A stretch of DNA of 43,346 nucleotides from Flammeovirga sp. SJP92 (GCF_001583495.1 NZ_LQAQ01000088.1:1-43346), one strand, 5' to 3'. Numbered from the stretch's first letter, positions 1-8,379 are shown. The notes: generated from the letters alone by a model not told the origin. Made by a program: numbers and translations.

Positions 1-2
1 AT

Positions 3-632
3 ATAGATATTTCTGAAAGAGCAGATGGAATGGAGACAGACACTTCAGAAATTCCAGGTTTTGATGGAGGTAAAGTTTCAGGGATAGGTCTTGTATATAA
101 GTGGGATAGTAGAGATTATGTAATTGCTCCTACGAGTGGACATTATATAGAAGCAAGGTTTGAAACGAATCAATCTTGGATGGGATCGGAGTATAGCTTT
201 AATCGTTTCTTTTTAGATGCAAGAAAATACATGGACCTTACTAAGGAAAAAGAAGGTAAAACAGTCTTGGCCTTGCAATGTGCTTTACAGACCACAAATG
301 GTGATGTTCCTTTTAGGGAAATGTCATTAATGGGAGGTATGTATATGATGAGAGGGATTTATGAAGGTAGATATCGAGATAATAATATGTTGACTTTCCA
401 AGCTGAAGTAAGACAGCATTTATTCTGGAGGATTGGTATGACAGGCTTTGTTTCTACTTCGAATGTATACAATAATCAAGATGGTTTTGATTTTAATCTA
501 ATAAAAGTTGCTGGGGGCGGTGGATTTAGATTAGCTTTTAATAAAGATGATAAAGCATCATTAAGAGCTGATTATGGTTTTGGCCCAGAAGGGAACTCAG
601 GGCTTTACCTTACCTACGGAGAGGCTTTCTAA
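3..632 (+). CDS. Omp85/D15-like outer-membrane barrel, 5'-truncated by window edge
   Basis: This is the C-terminal part of an outer-membrane beta-barrel protein. The frame is open to the left edge (IDISERADG precedes the first ATG at 30), so the true start lies outside the window. It aligns along its whole length with the complete paralogue at 928-2034, for example LVYKWDSRDYVIAPTSGHYIE against LVYKWDKRDFVLAPTTGHFIE. The motif MMRGIYEGRYRD resembles the conserved loop-6 RGF/RGY motif of the Omp85/D15 surface-antigen family, and the chain ends in an aromatic residue (GEAF), as barrels recognised by the BAM machinery do. Its role is probably an outer-membrane channel or translocator; the substrate cannot be told. 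The tandem position with a paralogue suggests local duplication. Confidence 0.75.
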   Translation: MDISERADGMETDTSEIPGFDGGKVSGIGLVYKWDSRDYVIAPTSGHYIEARFETNQSWMGSEYSFNRFFLDARKYMDLTKEKEGKTVLALQCALQTTNGDVPFREMSLMGGMYMMRGIYEGRYRDNNMLTFQAEVRQHLFWRIGMTGFVSTSNVYNNQDGFDFNLIKVAGGGGFRLAFNKDDKASLRADYGFGPEGNSGLYLTYGEAF

Positions 633-873
633 GTTTTTGAAGAAACTGTTGTTTCATAATTGCTAACAATAAGTACAAATTCAAAATTATCTCATACTAA
701 TTCTATTTATTGTTTTGCGATTACTTCCTTCAAAAAACTTTTAATAGAACCACTATTAATACGTTTTTTAGCGTTGTACTCCCAAAAAATAAATTAGAAT
801 TAACTACGATTTATTTTTGACTTTGTACTTAGATTGAAAAATTATAACAAAAACACACCTTAATTATTTTTAT

Positions 874-881
874 TACATTTG
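874..881 (+). promoter_or_regulatory. Possible -7 promoter element for the second barrel gene
   Basis: TACATTTG fits the Bacteroidota -7 consensus TAnnTTTG and lies 47 bases before the ATG at 928. No convincing -33 TTTG is visible at the usual distance, so the call is tentative. The rest of the 633-927 gap is AT-rich with nothing recognisable. Confidence 0.35.
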
Positions 882-927
882 AAAAGACTGAACATAGTCA
901 AAAATTTAAACTATTGATTTTTTTATT

Positions 928-2034
928 ATGCCTTTAAGAATAGCATCTACCTTTTTCTGTTTATTTGTACTTTCAAATTTTATTTTTGCTCAGTCAGAGG
1001 TTGATACCTTATATAGATCTCAATTTACGGCATTCCCATATCCTGCATATGCCCAAGAAACAAGTTGGGAATTTGGTGCTGTAGGTGTATATCAATTCAA
1101 AACAGCCAATGCTACTTTTGGTACACGGCCATCCAACATTTATTTTATAGGTTTTTACACTTTAGAAAATCAAATGAGATTTAAACTAGAACATACTCTA
1201 TTTACAAATCATGAAGATTGGGTTTTGGAGGGGCTGTTGGAATATTCAAAATACCCTGAGAAGTATTATGGAATCGGAAACAATACGCCCAATGATAATG
1301 AACAATTGATGGATTGGTCAAAAGTGGAGTTAAGACAGCAGTTATTGAAAAAACTCACAGACAAAATGTTTTTGGGGGTACAGTATCGATTGGTCAACTT
1401 TTGGAATATTAGTGTAGAAGAACGAGCAGATGGTACAGGAAGTTTGGAAGAAATTCCAGGTTATCAAGGAGGGATTAATTCAGGTTTAGGATTGGTGTAC
1501 AAATGGGATAAGAGAGATTTTGTGCTGGCACCAACCACAGGTCATTTTATTGAATTCAGAGCCGAAAGTTATGGAAGTTGGCTGGGGAGTGACTATCAAT
1601 TCAATGCATATAAACTGGATATGAGAAAATACCTTTCTCTCAACAAGAAAAAACCATATAATACGGTATTAGCTTTTCAAGGAATATTAAATCAAACTTA
1701 TGGTGAAGTACCATTCAGAGAGTTGTCTTTGATGGGAGGCTTGCAGATGATGAGAGGTGTATATGAAGGAAGGTTCAGAGATCGTCATATGATGGCTTTT
1801 CAAGCTGAAGTGAGACAGCATCTTTTCTGGAGGCTTGGAGCCACCGCATTTTTTTCTACTGCACAAGTAGCACCGAATTGGAACGCTTTTCTTTTTGATC
1901 AATTTAAATTTGCAGGAGGGGCAGGGCTCCGATTGCTGATCAACAAAGATGACCGTGCAACTTTAAGAGCAGATTTTGGAATGGGACCTGATGGAAGTTC
2001 AGGATTGTATTTAACTTTTGGAGAAGCTTTCTAA
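928..2034 (+). CDS. Omp85/D15-like outer-membrane barrel protein without POTRA domains
   Basis: This is a complete outer-membrane barrel protein of 368 residues. An N-terminal signal peptide (hydrophobic core FFCLFVLSNFIF, cleavage probably after FAQ) is followed directly by barrel-like sequence. The C-terminal half carries the D15-family pattern, including MMRGVYEGRFRD around residue 275 and a terminal GEAF ending in Phe. Family members such as BamA and TamA have periplasmic POTRA domains before the barrel; at this length there is no room for them. It is therefore a short barrel-only member, probably a porin-like or lipid/protein-handling channel. It follows its truncated paralogue after a 295-bp gap and is probably transcribed separately. 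Confidence 0.75.
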   Translation: MPLRIASTFFCLFVLSNFIFAQSEVDTLYRSQFTAFPYPAYAQETSWEFGAVGVYQFKTANATFGTRPSNIYFIGFYTLENQMRFKLEHTLFTNHEDWVLEGLLEYSKYPEKYYGIGNNTPNDNEQLMDWSKVELRQQLLKKLTDKMFLGVQYRLVNFWNISVEERADGTGSLEEIPGYQGGINSGLGLVYKWDKRDFVLAPTTGHFIEFRAESYGSWLGSDYQFNAYKLDMRKYLSLNKKKPYNTVLAFQGILNQTYGEVPFRELSLMGGLQMMRGVYEGRFRDRHMMAFQAEVRQHLFWRLGATAFFSTAQVAPNWNAFLFDQFKFAGGAGLRLLINKDDRATLRADFGMGPDGSSGLYLTFGEAF

Positions 2035-2428
2035 TTTATTTAGACTGTTTCTTACTTATTCATATTTTTTTGAAAAAATCAATACCTTTTTAATGATTGT
2101 AAAAAAGATACAATAGTGTATGAAGTACGCTTAGTATTATTTAATATGTAATTCTAATTACAATATTTTTAAGCAGACAATAAAACAATTCCTATTTAAC
2201 TATAGTTTATTATTTTGTTCCCATTTTGGAAAATTTTCCTTTTTAAAATAACTGTTTTTTGACGTAATCAGCGCAAGTGTTACAAAGTTGTATACTGAAT
2301 TGTTGTTTTTGAGTAGTCTTAGAAAAATACAATAAATCAGCAGATGAAAAAGTAATTTATATAGCGCTTTATATTGAAGATTTCAAGAAAAAAAGATAGA
2401 AATTTTTTAAAAAAAAGAACCTCGAAAA
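2035..2428. other. Gene-free AT-rich spacer
   Basis: About 390 bases between the barrel gene and the nrd promoter. It is very AT-rich, has no open frame of coding character on either strand and no strong hairpin. I see nothing in it. Confidence 0.6.
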
Positions 2429-2430
2429 AG

Positions 2431-2462
2431 TTTGCAATACTCCGTAAAACAATCTTAATTTG
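2431..2462 (+). promoter_or_regulatory. Bacteroidota-type promoter for the nrd operon
   Basis: TTTG (2431-2434), a 20-base spacer and TTAATTTG (2455-2462) match the -33 / -7 arrangement (TTTG and TAnnTTTG) with one mismatch in the -7 element. It lies just upstream of the cobalamin riboswitch, where the leader should start. Confidence 0.5.
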
Positions 2463-2467
2463 CTAGA

Positions 2468-2655
2468 ATAAAGGTGCTCTAAGTGACGCTTAAAAACTTA
2501 GAGTGAAAAGGGAAATAGGTGTAAATCCTGTACTGTACCCGCAGCTGTAAGTAAAGAGAAAATACTTCATTTTTAACCACTTTGGTAGATGATAAAGGGA
2601 AGGTGGAAGTATTGAATTTTACAAGTCAGAAGACCTGCCTTTATCTGCTCGTTAT
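2468..2655 (+). ncRNA. Cobalamin (B12) riboswitch
   Basis: The leader has the conserved blocks of an adenosylcobalamin riboswitch in the right order: AAGGTGCT at the 5' side (from 2471), GGGAAATAGGTG followed by AAATCC (2510-2527), CTGTACCCGCAGCTGTAA (B12-box region, 2533-2550), CCACTTTGG, GGGAAGGTGG (2597-2606), and finally AGTCAGAAGACCTGCC (2624-2639). These elements of the family normally shut off expression when B12 is bound. Here the riboswitch stands about 155 bases before nrdB, so it should repress the B12-independent ribonucleotide reductase when B12 is plentiful. I could not assign the expression platform with confidence. Confidence 0.93.
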
Positions 2656-2809
2656 TCTTTTTCGGGTTAAAAAAGGAGCAACATCCTATCATCTAAAAAA
2701 TAATACGCTTGTTTTTTTGTGTAGGAAATCACTTACTCTATTTTTTTAGAGTGCCTTAAATTTAAGTGTTTTTTCACTTGTGTGTTGTACTAAGAAACGT
2801 AAATAGAAA

Positions 2810-3787
2810 ATGAGCTTACTTGATAAACGTGTAGCTTACAAACCATTTGAATATCCTCAGGCTCAGGATTTTATAGATGCCATTCATCAGACATTCTGGA
2901 TCCATTCAGAAGTGAATTTTGATGCTGATATTCAACAGTTTAAAACGGATCTGTCAGATAACGAAAGAGAGGTTATTGGTAATATCCTTAAGACTTTTGC
3001 ACAGACAGAAACAAACGTTCAAGATGATTTCTGGGGTGTTGTTGGACAGTTCATTCCAAAACCTGAAATAGCGGCTATGGCTATTACTTTTGCCGAAAAT
3101 GAGGCAAGACACGCTTCTGCTTATGCACGTTTAAACGAATTGTTAGACTTGGATAACTTTGAAGAGTTCTTAGAGGATGAAACGGCTATGGAAAGATTAG
3201 AAATGCTTTCTAAAGTAGCAGTAGATGAAAAAGGGAAACCATCTCCATCAGACCTGTTGCAAAGTATTGCTATCTTTTCTTGCTTTACAGAAAATGTAAA
3301 TCTATTCTCTCAGTTTGCAATCTTATTATCCTTCAAAAAGTTCAAAAACCAACTAAAAGGAATAGGAAACATCATTAAATGGAGTGCTAAGGATGAAAAC
3401 TCACACGCACGTGCAGGAATGTGGTTATACAATACTTTAATTTCTGAATATCCTGAGTTGAATACTCCTGAGTTGCAAGAGCGTATCTATGAAGCAGCAA
3501 AAATATCACATGATGTAGAAGTCCGTCTTTTGACAGGAATCTTTGAGAAAGAAGAATTATCATTCTTACCATTGGATCACCTCATTCACTTTATGAGAGA
3601 TCGTCTAAATAGAAGTTTACACGAAATTGGTTTGAAGCCAATTTTTGAAGTAGATCAGCCAACACTTCAGAAAATGCAGTGGTTTGATGAAGAAGTTTTT
3701 GGTCATGCACATGACGACTTCTTTGCGGTAAGACCTACAGAGTACACTAAAAAATCTCAATCTGTTACTGCAGACGATTTATTCTAA
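2810..3787 (+). CDS. nrdB: Class Ia ribonucleotide reductase small subunit
   Basis: NrdB (R2, beta subunit) holds the diiron centre and tyrosyl radical that start nucleotide reduction by NrdA. All ligand positions can be placed against E. coli R2: E67 (for D84), E98 and H101 in ENEARHASAY, E161, and E196/H199 in DENSHA. The spacing from E67 to E98 (31 residues) equals D84 to E115 in E. coli. The radical tyrosine is present as Y105, in the Y122 position. The protein is 325 residues long and begins with the catalytic helical domain, so it has no N-terminal ATP-cone of the kind known in some Bacteroidota NrdB proteins. It is the first gene after the B12 riboswitch and lies 92 bases before the likely nrdA start, so the two form an operon. 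Confidence 0.95.
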   Translation: MSLLDKRVAYKPFEYPQAQDFIDAIHQTFWIHSEVNFDADIQQFKTDLSDNEREVIGNILKTFAQTETNVQDDFWGVVGQFIPKPEIAAMAITFAENEARHASAYARLNELLDLDNFEEFLEDETAMERLEMLSKVAVDEKGKPSPSDLLQSIAIFSCFTENVNLFSQFAILLSFKKFKNQLKGIGNIIKWSAKDENSHARAGMWLYNTLISEYPELNTPELQERIYEAAKISHDVEVRLLTGIFEKEELSFLPLDHLIHFMRDRLNRSLHEIGLKPIFEVDQPTLQKMQWFDEEVFGHAHDDFFAVRPTEYTKKSQSVTADDLF

Positions 3788-3879
3788 AGCTTTAGAAAAT
3801 CATCTACGTGCAAAAGGCATTACCTGCCCTTTTGTACGCTCAATACTATATATTACCACCCTCAGTTCTAAATATTTTT

Positions 3880-5568
3880 ATGTCTGATATTAACATGACT
3901 ATCGAGACTTCACAGTTAGATTCACACCCGAAATGGATGACTGATGAAGGACTCCAAACCCTAAAAAGCGGTTACCTTCTAGAAGGTGAAAATGTCCGTG
4001 ATGCTGTAACAAGAATTGCAAAAGCAGCTGCTTCTCGTTTAAAAAGACCAGATTTTGAAAAAAGGTTTTTTGATGCAATATGGAATAATTATTTATGTCC
4101 TGCATCACCTGTGTGGTCCAATATGGGTACCGAAAGAGGCTTGCCAATTAGTTGTTTTGGTAGTTATGTCCCTGATAGTATTGCAGGTATTGGCAGTACA
4201 TTGGCAGAAGTAATGATGATGTCCAAAATTGGTGGAGGTACATCAATCAATGTTTCAGACGTTAGACCTAGGGGCTCTGATATTACGAATAATGGTACAA
4301 GTAATGGTGTATATCCTTTCTTAGAAATGTTTGATTCTGTGATTAATGGAACAAATCAAGGAAACACAAGAAGAGGAATGTTAGCCGCTTACCTTGATGT
4401 AGAACATGGAGATATTGATGAGTTTTTAACGATCAAAGATGTTGGAAAATCAATCCAGAATATCTTCATGGGTGTTTCTGTTTCTGATAATTTTATTCAA
4501 AAAGTAAAAGAAGGAGATCAACGCAGCAGAGAGGTATGGGCCAAAGTCATCAAGTCAAGAATCGAAAAAGGTATTCCTTATATTTTATATAAAGATAACG
4601 CTAATAATCAACGTCCAAGATGGTACAAAGACCAGGGTATGGAAATTAAAGCTTCTAACCTTTGTTCTGAAATTATGTTGCCATCAAACGATGAAGAATC
4701 ATTTGTGTGCTGTTTATCGTCATTAAACCTAGTGAGATACGATGAATGGAAGGACATAGACTTGGTTGAAACTGCTATTTTCTTCCTAGATGCTGTAATG
4801 GAGGAGTTTATTGCGAAAGCAAAAGACATCCCTCATATGGAAAGAGCTGTGAATTTTGCAAAAAACCACAGAGCGTTAGGTTTAGGAGTTTTAGGATGGC
4901 ACAGTTTCTTGCAGAAGAAGAAAATTCCTTTTGCAGGTATAGCAGCTGATTCTTGGACTAGAATTATCTTCAAACAAATCAAAGAGCAATCTATCAGAGC
5001 TTCTGAGAAATTAGCATCAGCTTATGGAGAACCTAAAGTAATGATGGATACAGGTAGAAGAAACTCAACGTTGTTGACAGTGGCGCCTACTACTTCTAAT
5101 GCTTTGATTGCAGGCGGGTACAGCACAGGTATTGAGCCAATAGCGAGTAACTACTATGTGATGGATTCAGCAAAAGGTACATTCTCTCGTAAGAATAAAA
5201 ACTTAGAAGCTTTATTGGATGAAAAAGGATTGAACACACCGGATGTTTGGAAACAAATATTGGCAGATGGCGGTTCTGTTCAAAATATTGGAGGATTGAC
5301 AGAAGAGGAGAAAGAACTATTTTTAACTTTTAAAGAAATCAACCAATTACAGATTGTAAAACAAGCAGCATTACGTCAGTCTTATTTAGATCAATCTCAA
5401 AGTTTGAACTTGAACTTCCCTCCAACAACACCTGTAAAGGAAATCAATAAAGTAATGCTTGAAGCACATGCTTTAGGAGTAAAAACTCTTTACTATCAAA
5501 GAAGTGAGAGTATTCTAAGAACTCAAATGAATGTGACAGGAGACGAATGTATTTCTTGTGAAGGTTAA
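3880..5568 (+). CDS. nrdA: Class Ia ribonucleotide reductase large subunit
   Basis: NrdA (alpha subunit) reduces ribonucleoside diphosphates. I chose the ATG at 3880 (MSDINMTIETS, 562 residues). The frame is open back to 3808, but that extra stretch is not family-like. Active-site residues are visible: C92 in LPISCFGS and C277 in CCLSS (the redox pair), and N260, C262 and E264 in NLCSE, where C262 is the thiyl-radical cysteine. Radical-transfer tyrosines Y538/Y539 lie in LYYQRSES, and a C-terminal CISCEG provides the re-reducing cysteines. E. coli NrdA has about 130 more residues before the first active-site cysteine, including the ATP-cone; here that module is missing. The gene shares the B12-riboswitch leader with nrdB and ends before a strong terminator. 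Confidence 0.95.
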   Translation: MSDINMTIETSQLDSHPKWMTDEGLQTLKSGYLLEGENVRDAVTRIAKAAASRLKRPDFEKRFFDAIWNNYLCPASPVWSNMGTERGLPISCFGSYVPDSIAGIGSTLAEVMMMSKIGGGTSINVSDVRPRGSDITNNGTSNGVYPFLEMFDSVINGTNQGNTRRGMLAAYLDVEHGDIDEFLTIKDVGKSIQNIFMGVSVSDNFIQKVKEGDQRSREVWAKVIKSRIEKGIPYILYKDNANNQRPRWYKDQGMEIKASNLCSEIMLPSNDEESFVCCLSSLNLVRYDEWKDIDLVETAIFFLDAVMEEFIAKAKDIPHMERAVNFAKNHRALGLGVLGWHSFLQKKKIPFAGIAADSWTRIIFKQIKEQSIRASEKLASAYGEPKVMMDTGRRNSTLLTVAPTTSNALIAGGYSTGIEPIASNYYVMDSAKGTFSRKNKNLEALLDEKGLNTPDVWKQILADGGSVQNIGGLTEEEKELFLTFKEINQLQIVKQAALRQSYLDQSQSLNLNFPPTTPVKEINKVMLEAHALGVKTLYYQRSESILRTQMNVTGDECISCEG

Positions 5569-5596
5569 TCTCTTTTTGAAGAGTTTTATATAAAGA

Positions 5597-5630
5597 AAAG
5601 GCTATTCTATATCATAGAGTAGCCTTTTTT
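5597..5630 (+). terminator. Rho-independent terminator of the nrd operon
   Basis: AAGGCTATTCTAT pairs with ATAGAGTAGCCTT (13 positions, one T-G wobble) around a 3-base loop and is followed by a run of T. It lies 30 bases after the nrdA stop. Confidence 0.85.
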
Positions 5631-5678
5631 AGAATTAAACATGCAGTTTATTTATACTATCGCAAACTAAAATTTCTT

Positions 5679-6030
5679 GACAAGACCCCCCATGTACGGT
5701 GAGTACTTGGGAGGCTTGTCTATAAGTATGGCGGGTGAGTGTCCCCGCGCTCATAAATGAGCCAAATTAATTAGTTGCTTTGACCTACAAAGCTTAAGAC
5801 CTACAAGAGGTATTGATAATTAACAGCAAACTGTAATTATTGCCTTCAATTCCTTATTCTAATTAATAAGTACTTATTGATTTTTTCTTTTGACGGATTT
5901 TAAAAGGAGAGAAATAAATTCTTTACCTTAAGTAAGGTGATAGAAAGGGAACCTCAGAGGAGCATGTCTCCTCTGAGGTAGAATAGAACTATAGACAAAA
6001 TTTCTACTCTATATACCCGCCATATATTTT
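5679..6030. ncRNA. Highly structured gene-free element of unknown type
   Basis: There is no coding frame here but many hairpins in an otherwise AT-rich gap. H1 at 5679-5720: GACAAG/CTTGTC outer stem, a mostly paired CCCCCC/GGGAGG inner stem and a GTAC/GTAC tip. H2 at 5731-5748: GCGGG/CCCGC. H3 at 5749-5762: GCTCA/TGAGC. H4 at 5777-5793: GCTTTG/CAAAGC. H5 at 5925-5938: ACCTTA/TAAGGT. H6 at 5951-5979: a perfect 12-bp stem with a CATGT loop. In addition TATGGCGGGT (5727-5736) is exactly complementary to 6015-6024, and GTCTATA (5718-5724) to 5990-5996, in interleaved order. It could be a structured RNA (strand unknown) or a small non-autonomous element with 10-bp inverted ends (5727-6024). Confidence 0.5.
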
Positions 6031-6570
6031 TAGAGCACCTAATAGTATTAATCTAAGAGGTGTACATACATTCTTATATTCATTTTGACTTAAGCATTCA
6101 TCTCAGTTATTGTATTGTTAAAAAATACTAATCGAGAATATGCTAATTTTGCACTGTGTTTTGAGGAGTGATGTTGTTTTTATTTCATTTTCATATATGC
6201 AATTTTACAACAGTTTTACCTTTTTTACAAATATTAAGCAAGGGTGAATAAATGGTGAAATTTTAATTTTTTTGTACTATTCTTATAAGTATACTGTGTT
6301 AAGTTAGTAAATATATCAATCGGTTTCGGAAAAGATGATTTTAAAGAAAACAAAGAATGGGAGTCACTAAATCGGTTGCATAAAATTACCTATTTTTATA
6401 TTAATTGTATAAATTACAGTTTTAACTTGTATAATTTTTATGAAACCATAAAATGAAAAAAATGAGATTATTTTAATTTTTTTTCAGTGGATTGAATATT
6501 CTATCTATTTTACACTGAATGACTTACTATTTTAATAATTTTTGATCTATTCTTAATTTCACAAACTACT
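6031..6570. promoter_or_regulatory. AT-rich upstream region of the dehalogenase gene with LacI-like half-sites
   Basis: 540 bases without a gene, extremely AT-rich. Two similar short motifs stand out: CAATCGGTTTCGG (6318-6330) and ATCGGTTGCATAAA (6371-6384). CGGTTGCA and CGGTTTC resemble half-sites of LacI-family operators, and the second is nearly repeated upstream of susC (ATCTGTTGCATAAA, 13339-13352). They are probably regulatory for the following gene. No clear -33/-7 promoter was found. Confidence 0.35.
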
Positions 6571-7455
6571 ATGGAAATCCAATCCGCAGACCTGTCTTCG
6601 TTTACTAAATTGACTGAATACCCTTTTTCTCCACATTTTAATGAGTATAATGGAATAAAGATGCATTATATTGATGAAGGGCAAGGAGAGGTAATACTGG
6701 CTCTTCATGGGGAGCCCTCTTGGAGCTATTTATACCGAAACTTTATACCTGTTTTATCCAACTATCGCTTTATTGCTCCAGATCTGATAGGGTTTGGTAA
6801 ATCAGATAAGCTGTCTTCTAAAAAAGATTACAGTTTTGAACTGCATTATGAATCTTTAAAAGACCTGATCAATACATTAGAATTGGATAACATAACCATA
6901 GTGGTTCAAGATTGGGGAGGCCTTTTGGGATTGAGTTTATTAGGAGAATTTCCTGAAAAGTTTAAAAGGGTAGTGATTATGAATACCTTCTTGCCAAAAG
7001 GAAACAAGCTGTCTCTATTTTTTAAAATGTGGCAACTTTATGCTAAATATCACCCCTTCTTATCCATAGATGGAATCATACAGAAAGGTACCTATGCAAA
7101 ATTGGATAAAGAAACATTAGAAGCTTATCGCCTCCCATTTCCGAACAAAAAATCCAAGGCTGGTGCAAGCATTTTTCCTTCGTTGGTACCTTCAAAACCA
7201 ACAGATGACGGTGTCTTTGAAATGACAAGGGCAAGAGATGTTTTATCGAAATGGGATAAGCCTGCCTTGGTGATGTTTTCTGATAAAGATCAAGTACTTG
7301 GTGGAATGGAGAAGTTCTTCTATAAACTTATTCCAGATGAAGTACAAACACGAATTATGATTCACAATGCCGGTCATTTTCTTCAAGAAGAGAAAGGGGA
7401 AGAGATTGCAAATCATATAAAAGCATTTATTGAAAACAATAAATTAAATGGCTAA
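6571..7455 (+). CDS. Haloalkane dehalogenase (alpha/beta hydrolase, HLD-I-like)
   Basis: Haloalkane dehalogenases cleave carbon-halogen bonds to give an alcohol and halide in the cytoplasm. The 294-residue sequence follows the Xanthobacter DhlA plan closely: HGEPSWSYLYRN (residues 46-57, oxyanion region), nucleophile D114 in VQDWGG with halide-binding W115 next to it, acid D240 in FSDKDQVLG, and base H269 in NAGHFLQEE. The acid placed after strand 7 is typical of subfamily I. A cap domain lies at about residues 145-215. The second halide-stabilising residue in the cap cannot be fixed by eye. Other HLD-like hydrolases with this motif set exist, so activity and substrate are inferred. It stands alone on its strand, convergent with a lipoprotein gene. 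Confidence 0.82.
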   Translation: MEIQSADLSSFTKLTEYPFSPHFNEYNGIKMHYIDEGQGEVILALHGEPSWSYLYRNFIPVLSNYRFIAPDLIGFGKSDKLSSKKDYSFELHYESLKDLINTLELDNITIVVQDWGGLLGLSLLGEFPEKFKRVVIMNTFLPKGNKLSLFFKMWQLYAKYHPFLSIDGIIQKGTYAKLDKETLEAYRLPFPNKKSKAGASIFPSLVPSKPTDDGVFEMTRARDVLSKWDKPALVMFSDKDQVLGGMEKFFYKLIPDEVQTRIMIHNAGHFLQEEKGEEIANHIKAFIENNKLNG

Positions 7456-7487
7456 TTAGGATGATATTTTCTATATGGTTCTTTCTG

Positions 7488-8015
7488 TTAACGGTGCAGA
7501 TAAAAATCTTTCATATTATTGATACAGAAAAAATTATAAGTGATTTCAGTAAAAGAGCCTTTTCGTGAATATTTATTGGTATCAAAATATTTCTTCTGTT
7601 CATTAAATCGAAGGTTTTTAACATAGTCGTGGCACTCGTTACTTTCATGGTTTCTGCCTGAAAGTTGAATTCTATCAGAACTGCCTATAGTATATTCAAT
7701 GATTCCATTACTTCCGTTGGCCCAACTGCCTTGATATGAAGTAGCAGAAAAAGTGTGTATTTCGTTTTTAAACTCATATATCCAGTCATAACGATAGAAT
7801 TCTCCATTGTGTTTGAGAATCATTTGCGTAGTGGTGTTTAATCCAAAATGCCCATGAGCGATATAGTACCTAGTATTATTACTGCTAGATGAACTGCCAT
7901 CTCCATTATCTTCAATGGTATTATATTGCCGTTTGGGCTCAATCTCATGAGAACCACATGATATAACTGAGAAGATGAATAAGGAAGAGAGTAATAGTAT
8001 TGTTAGAGATTTCAT
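7488..8015 (-). CDS. Hypothetical small lipoprotein
   Basis: A 175-residue secreted lipoprotein of unknown function. The N-terminus has a hydrophobic signal (LTILLLSSLFIFSVIS) ending in a lipobox with Cys at residue 20 (VISCGS), followed by a Ser/Asn-rich linker (DGDGSSSSSNNT). The rest looks like a small beta-rich domain (FYRYDWIYEFKNEIHTF). No domain is recognised. It converges with the dehalogenase gene 32 bases away, with no obvious shared terminator. Confidence 0.7.
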   Translation of the reverse strand: MKSLTILLLSSLFIFSVISCGSHEIEPKRQYNTIEDNGDGSSSSSNNTRYYIAHGHFGLNTTTQMILKHNGEFYRYDWIYEFKNEIHTFSATSYQGSWANGSNGIIEYTIGSSDRIQLSGRNHESNECHDYVKNLRFNEQKKYFDTNKYSRKGSFTEITYNFFCINNMKDFYLHR

Positions 8016-8379
8016 TTCTTGAAATTATTGATGTTTAACTAAGCTTTGATTGGTAAGATACGCTTTAAATTTAGACAAAAAATCCTACTTCTGAAATTAA
8101 AGTAAAAGACCACCCTGAAACATTCAAGGCGGTCTGAATAGCAATTTCCGTTAGTAACTGTATTATGAATTACGTTCTATTCGTCCTATAGTACATAATC
8201 AAAAAGATATGATTCGATGTTAACAATTTTAATTTCAACACAATTTAAGAGGTCGGGGTTATTCTTAAATTGATTTTATTTTGATGAATTTTGTCGAAAT
8301 GATGTAGGTACAAACCCATGTCTGTACCTACTTTTTTAAACTACACTATTTAATTAAATCTATAATAAGGGGAGCAATC
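8016..8379. other. Gap downstream of susD with two hairpins
   Basis: 364 bases without a gene. It contains the probable minus-strand terminator at 8101-8135 (separate entry) and a second hairpin at 8304-8331, GTAGGTACA/TGTACCTAC with a 10-base loop. The latter is followed by six T on the plus strand only. Because the upstream gene on this side is susD on the minus strand, the second hairpin may protect the 3' end of its mRNA rather than terminate it. Nothing else is seen. Confidence 0.5.
8101..8135 (-). terminator. Probable terminator of the susCD operon
   Basis: On the minus strand AGACCGCC pairs with GGTGGTCT (one mismatch) around a 13-base loop and is followed by TTTTACT. It lies about 245 bases after the susD stop codon. 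Confidence 0.55.

Noticed and set aside
3808-3879. Upstream start for nrdA at 3808
   Set aside because: The extra 24 residues lack family similarity; MSDINMTIETS at 3880 is a better start.
5679-5760. Group II intron 3' end
   Set aside because: GTACGGTG followed by GGGAGG is reminiscent, but the complementary 5' half of domain V, the catalytic AGC triad and a maturase gene are absent.
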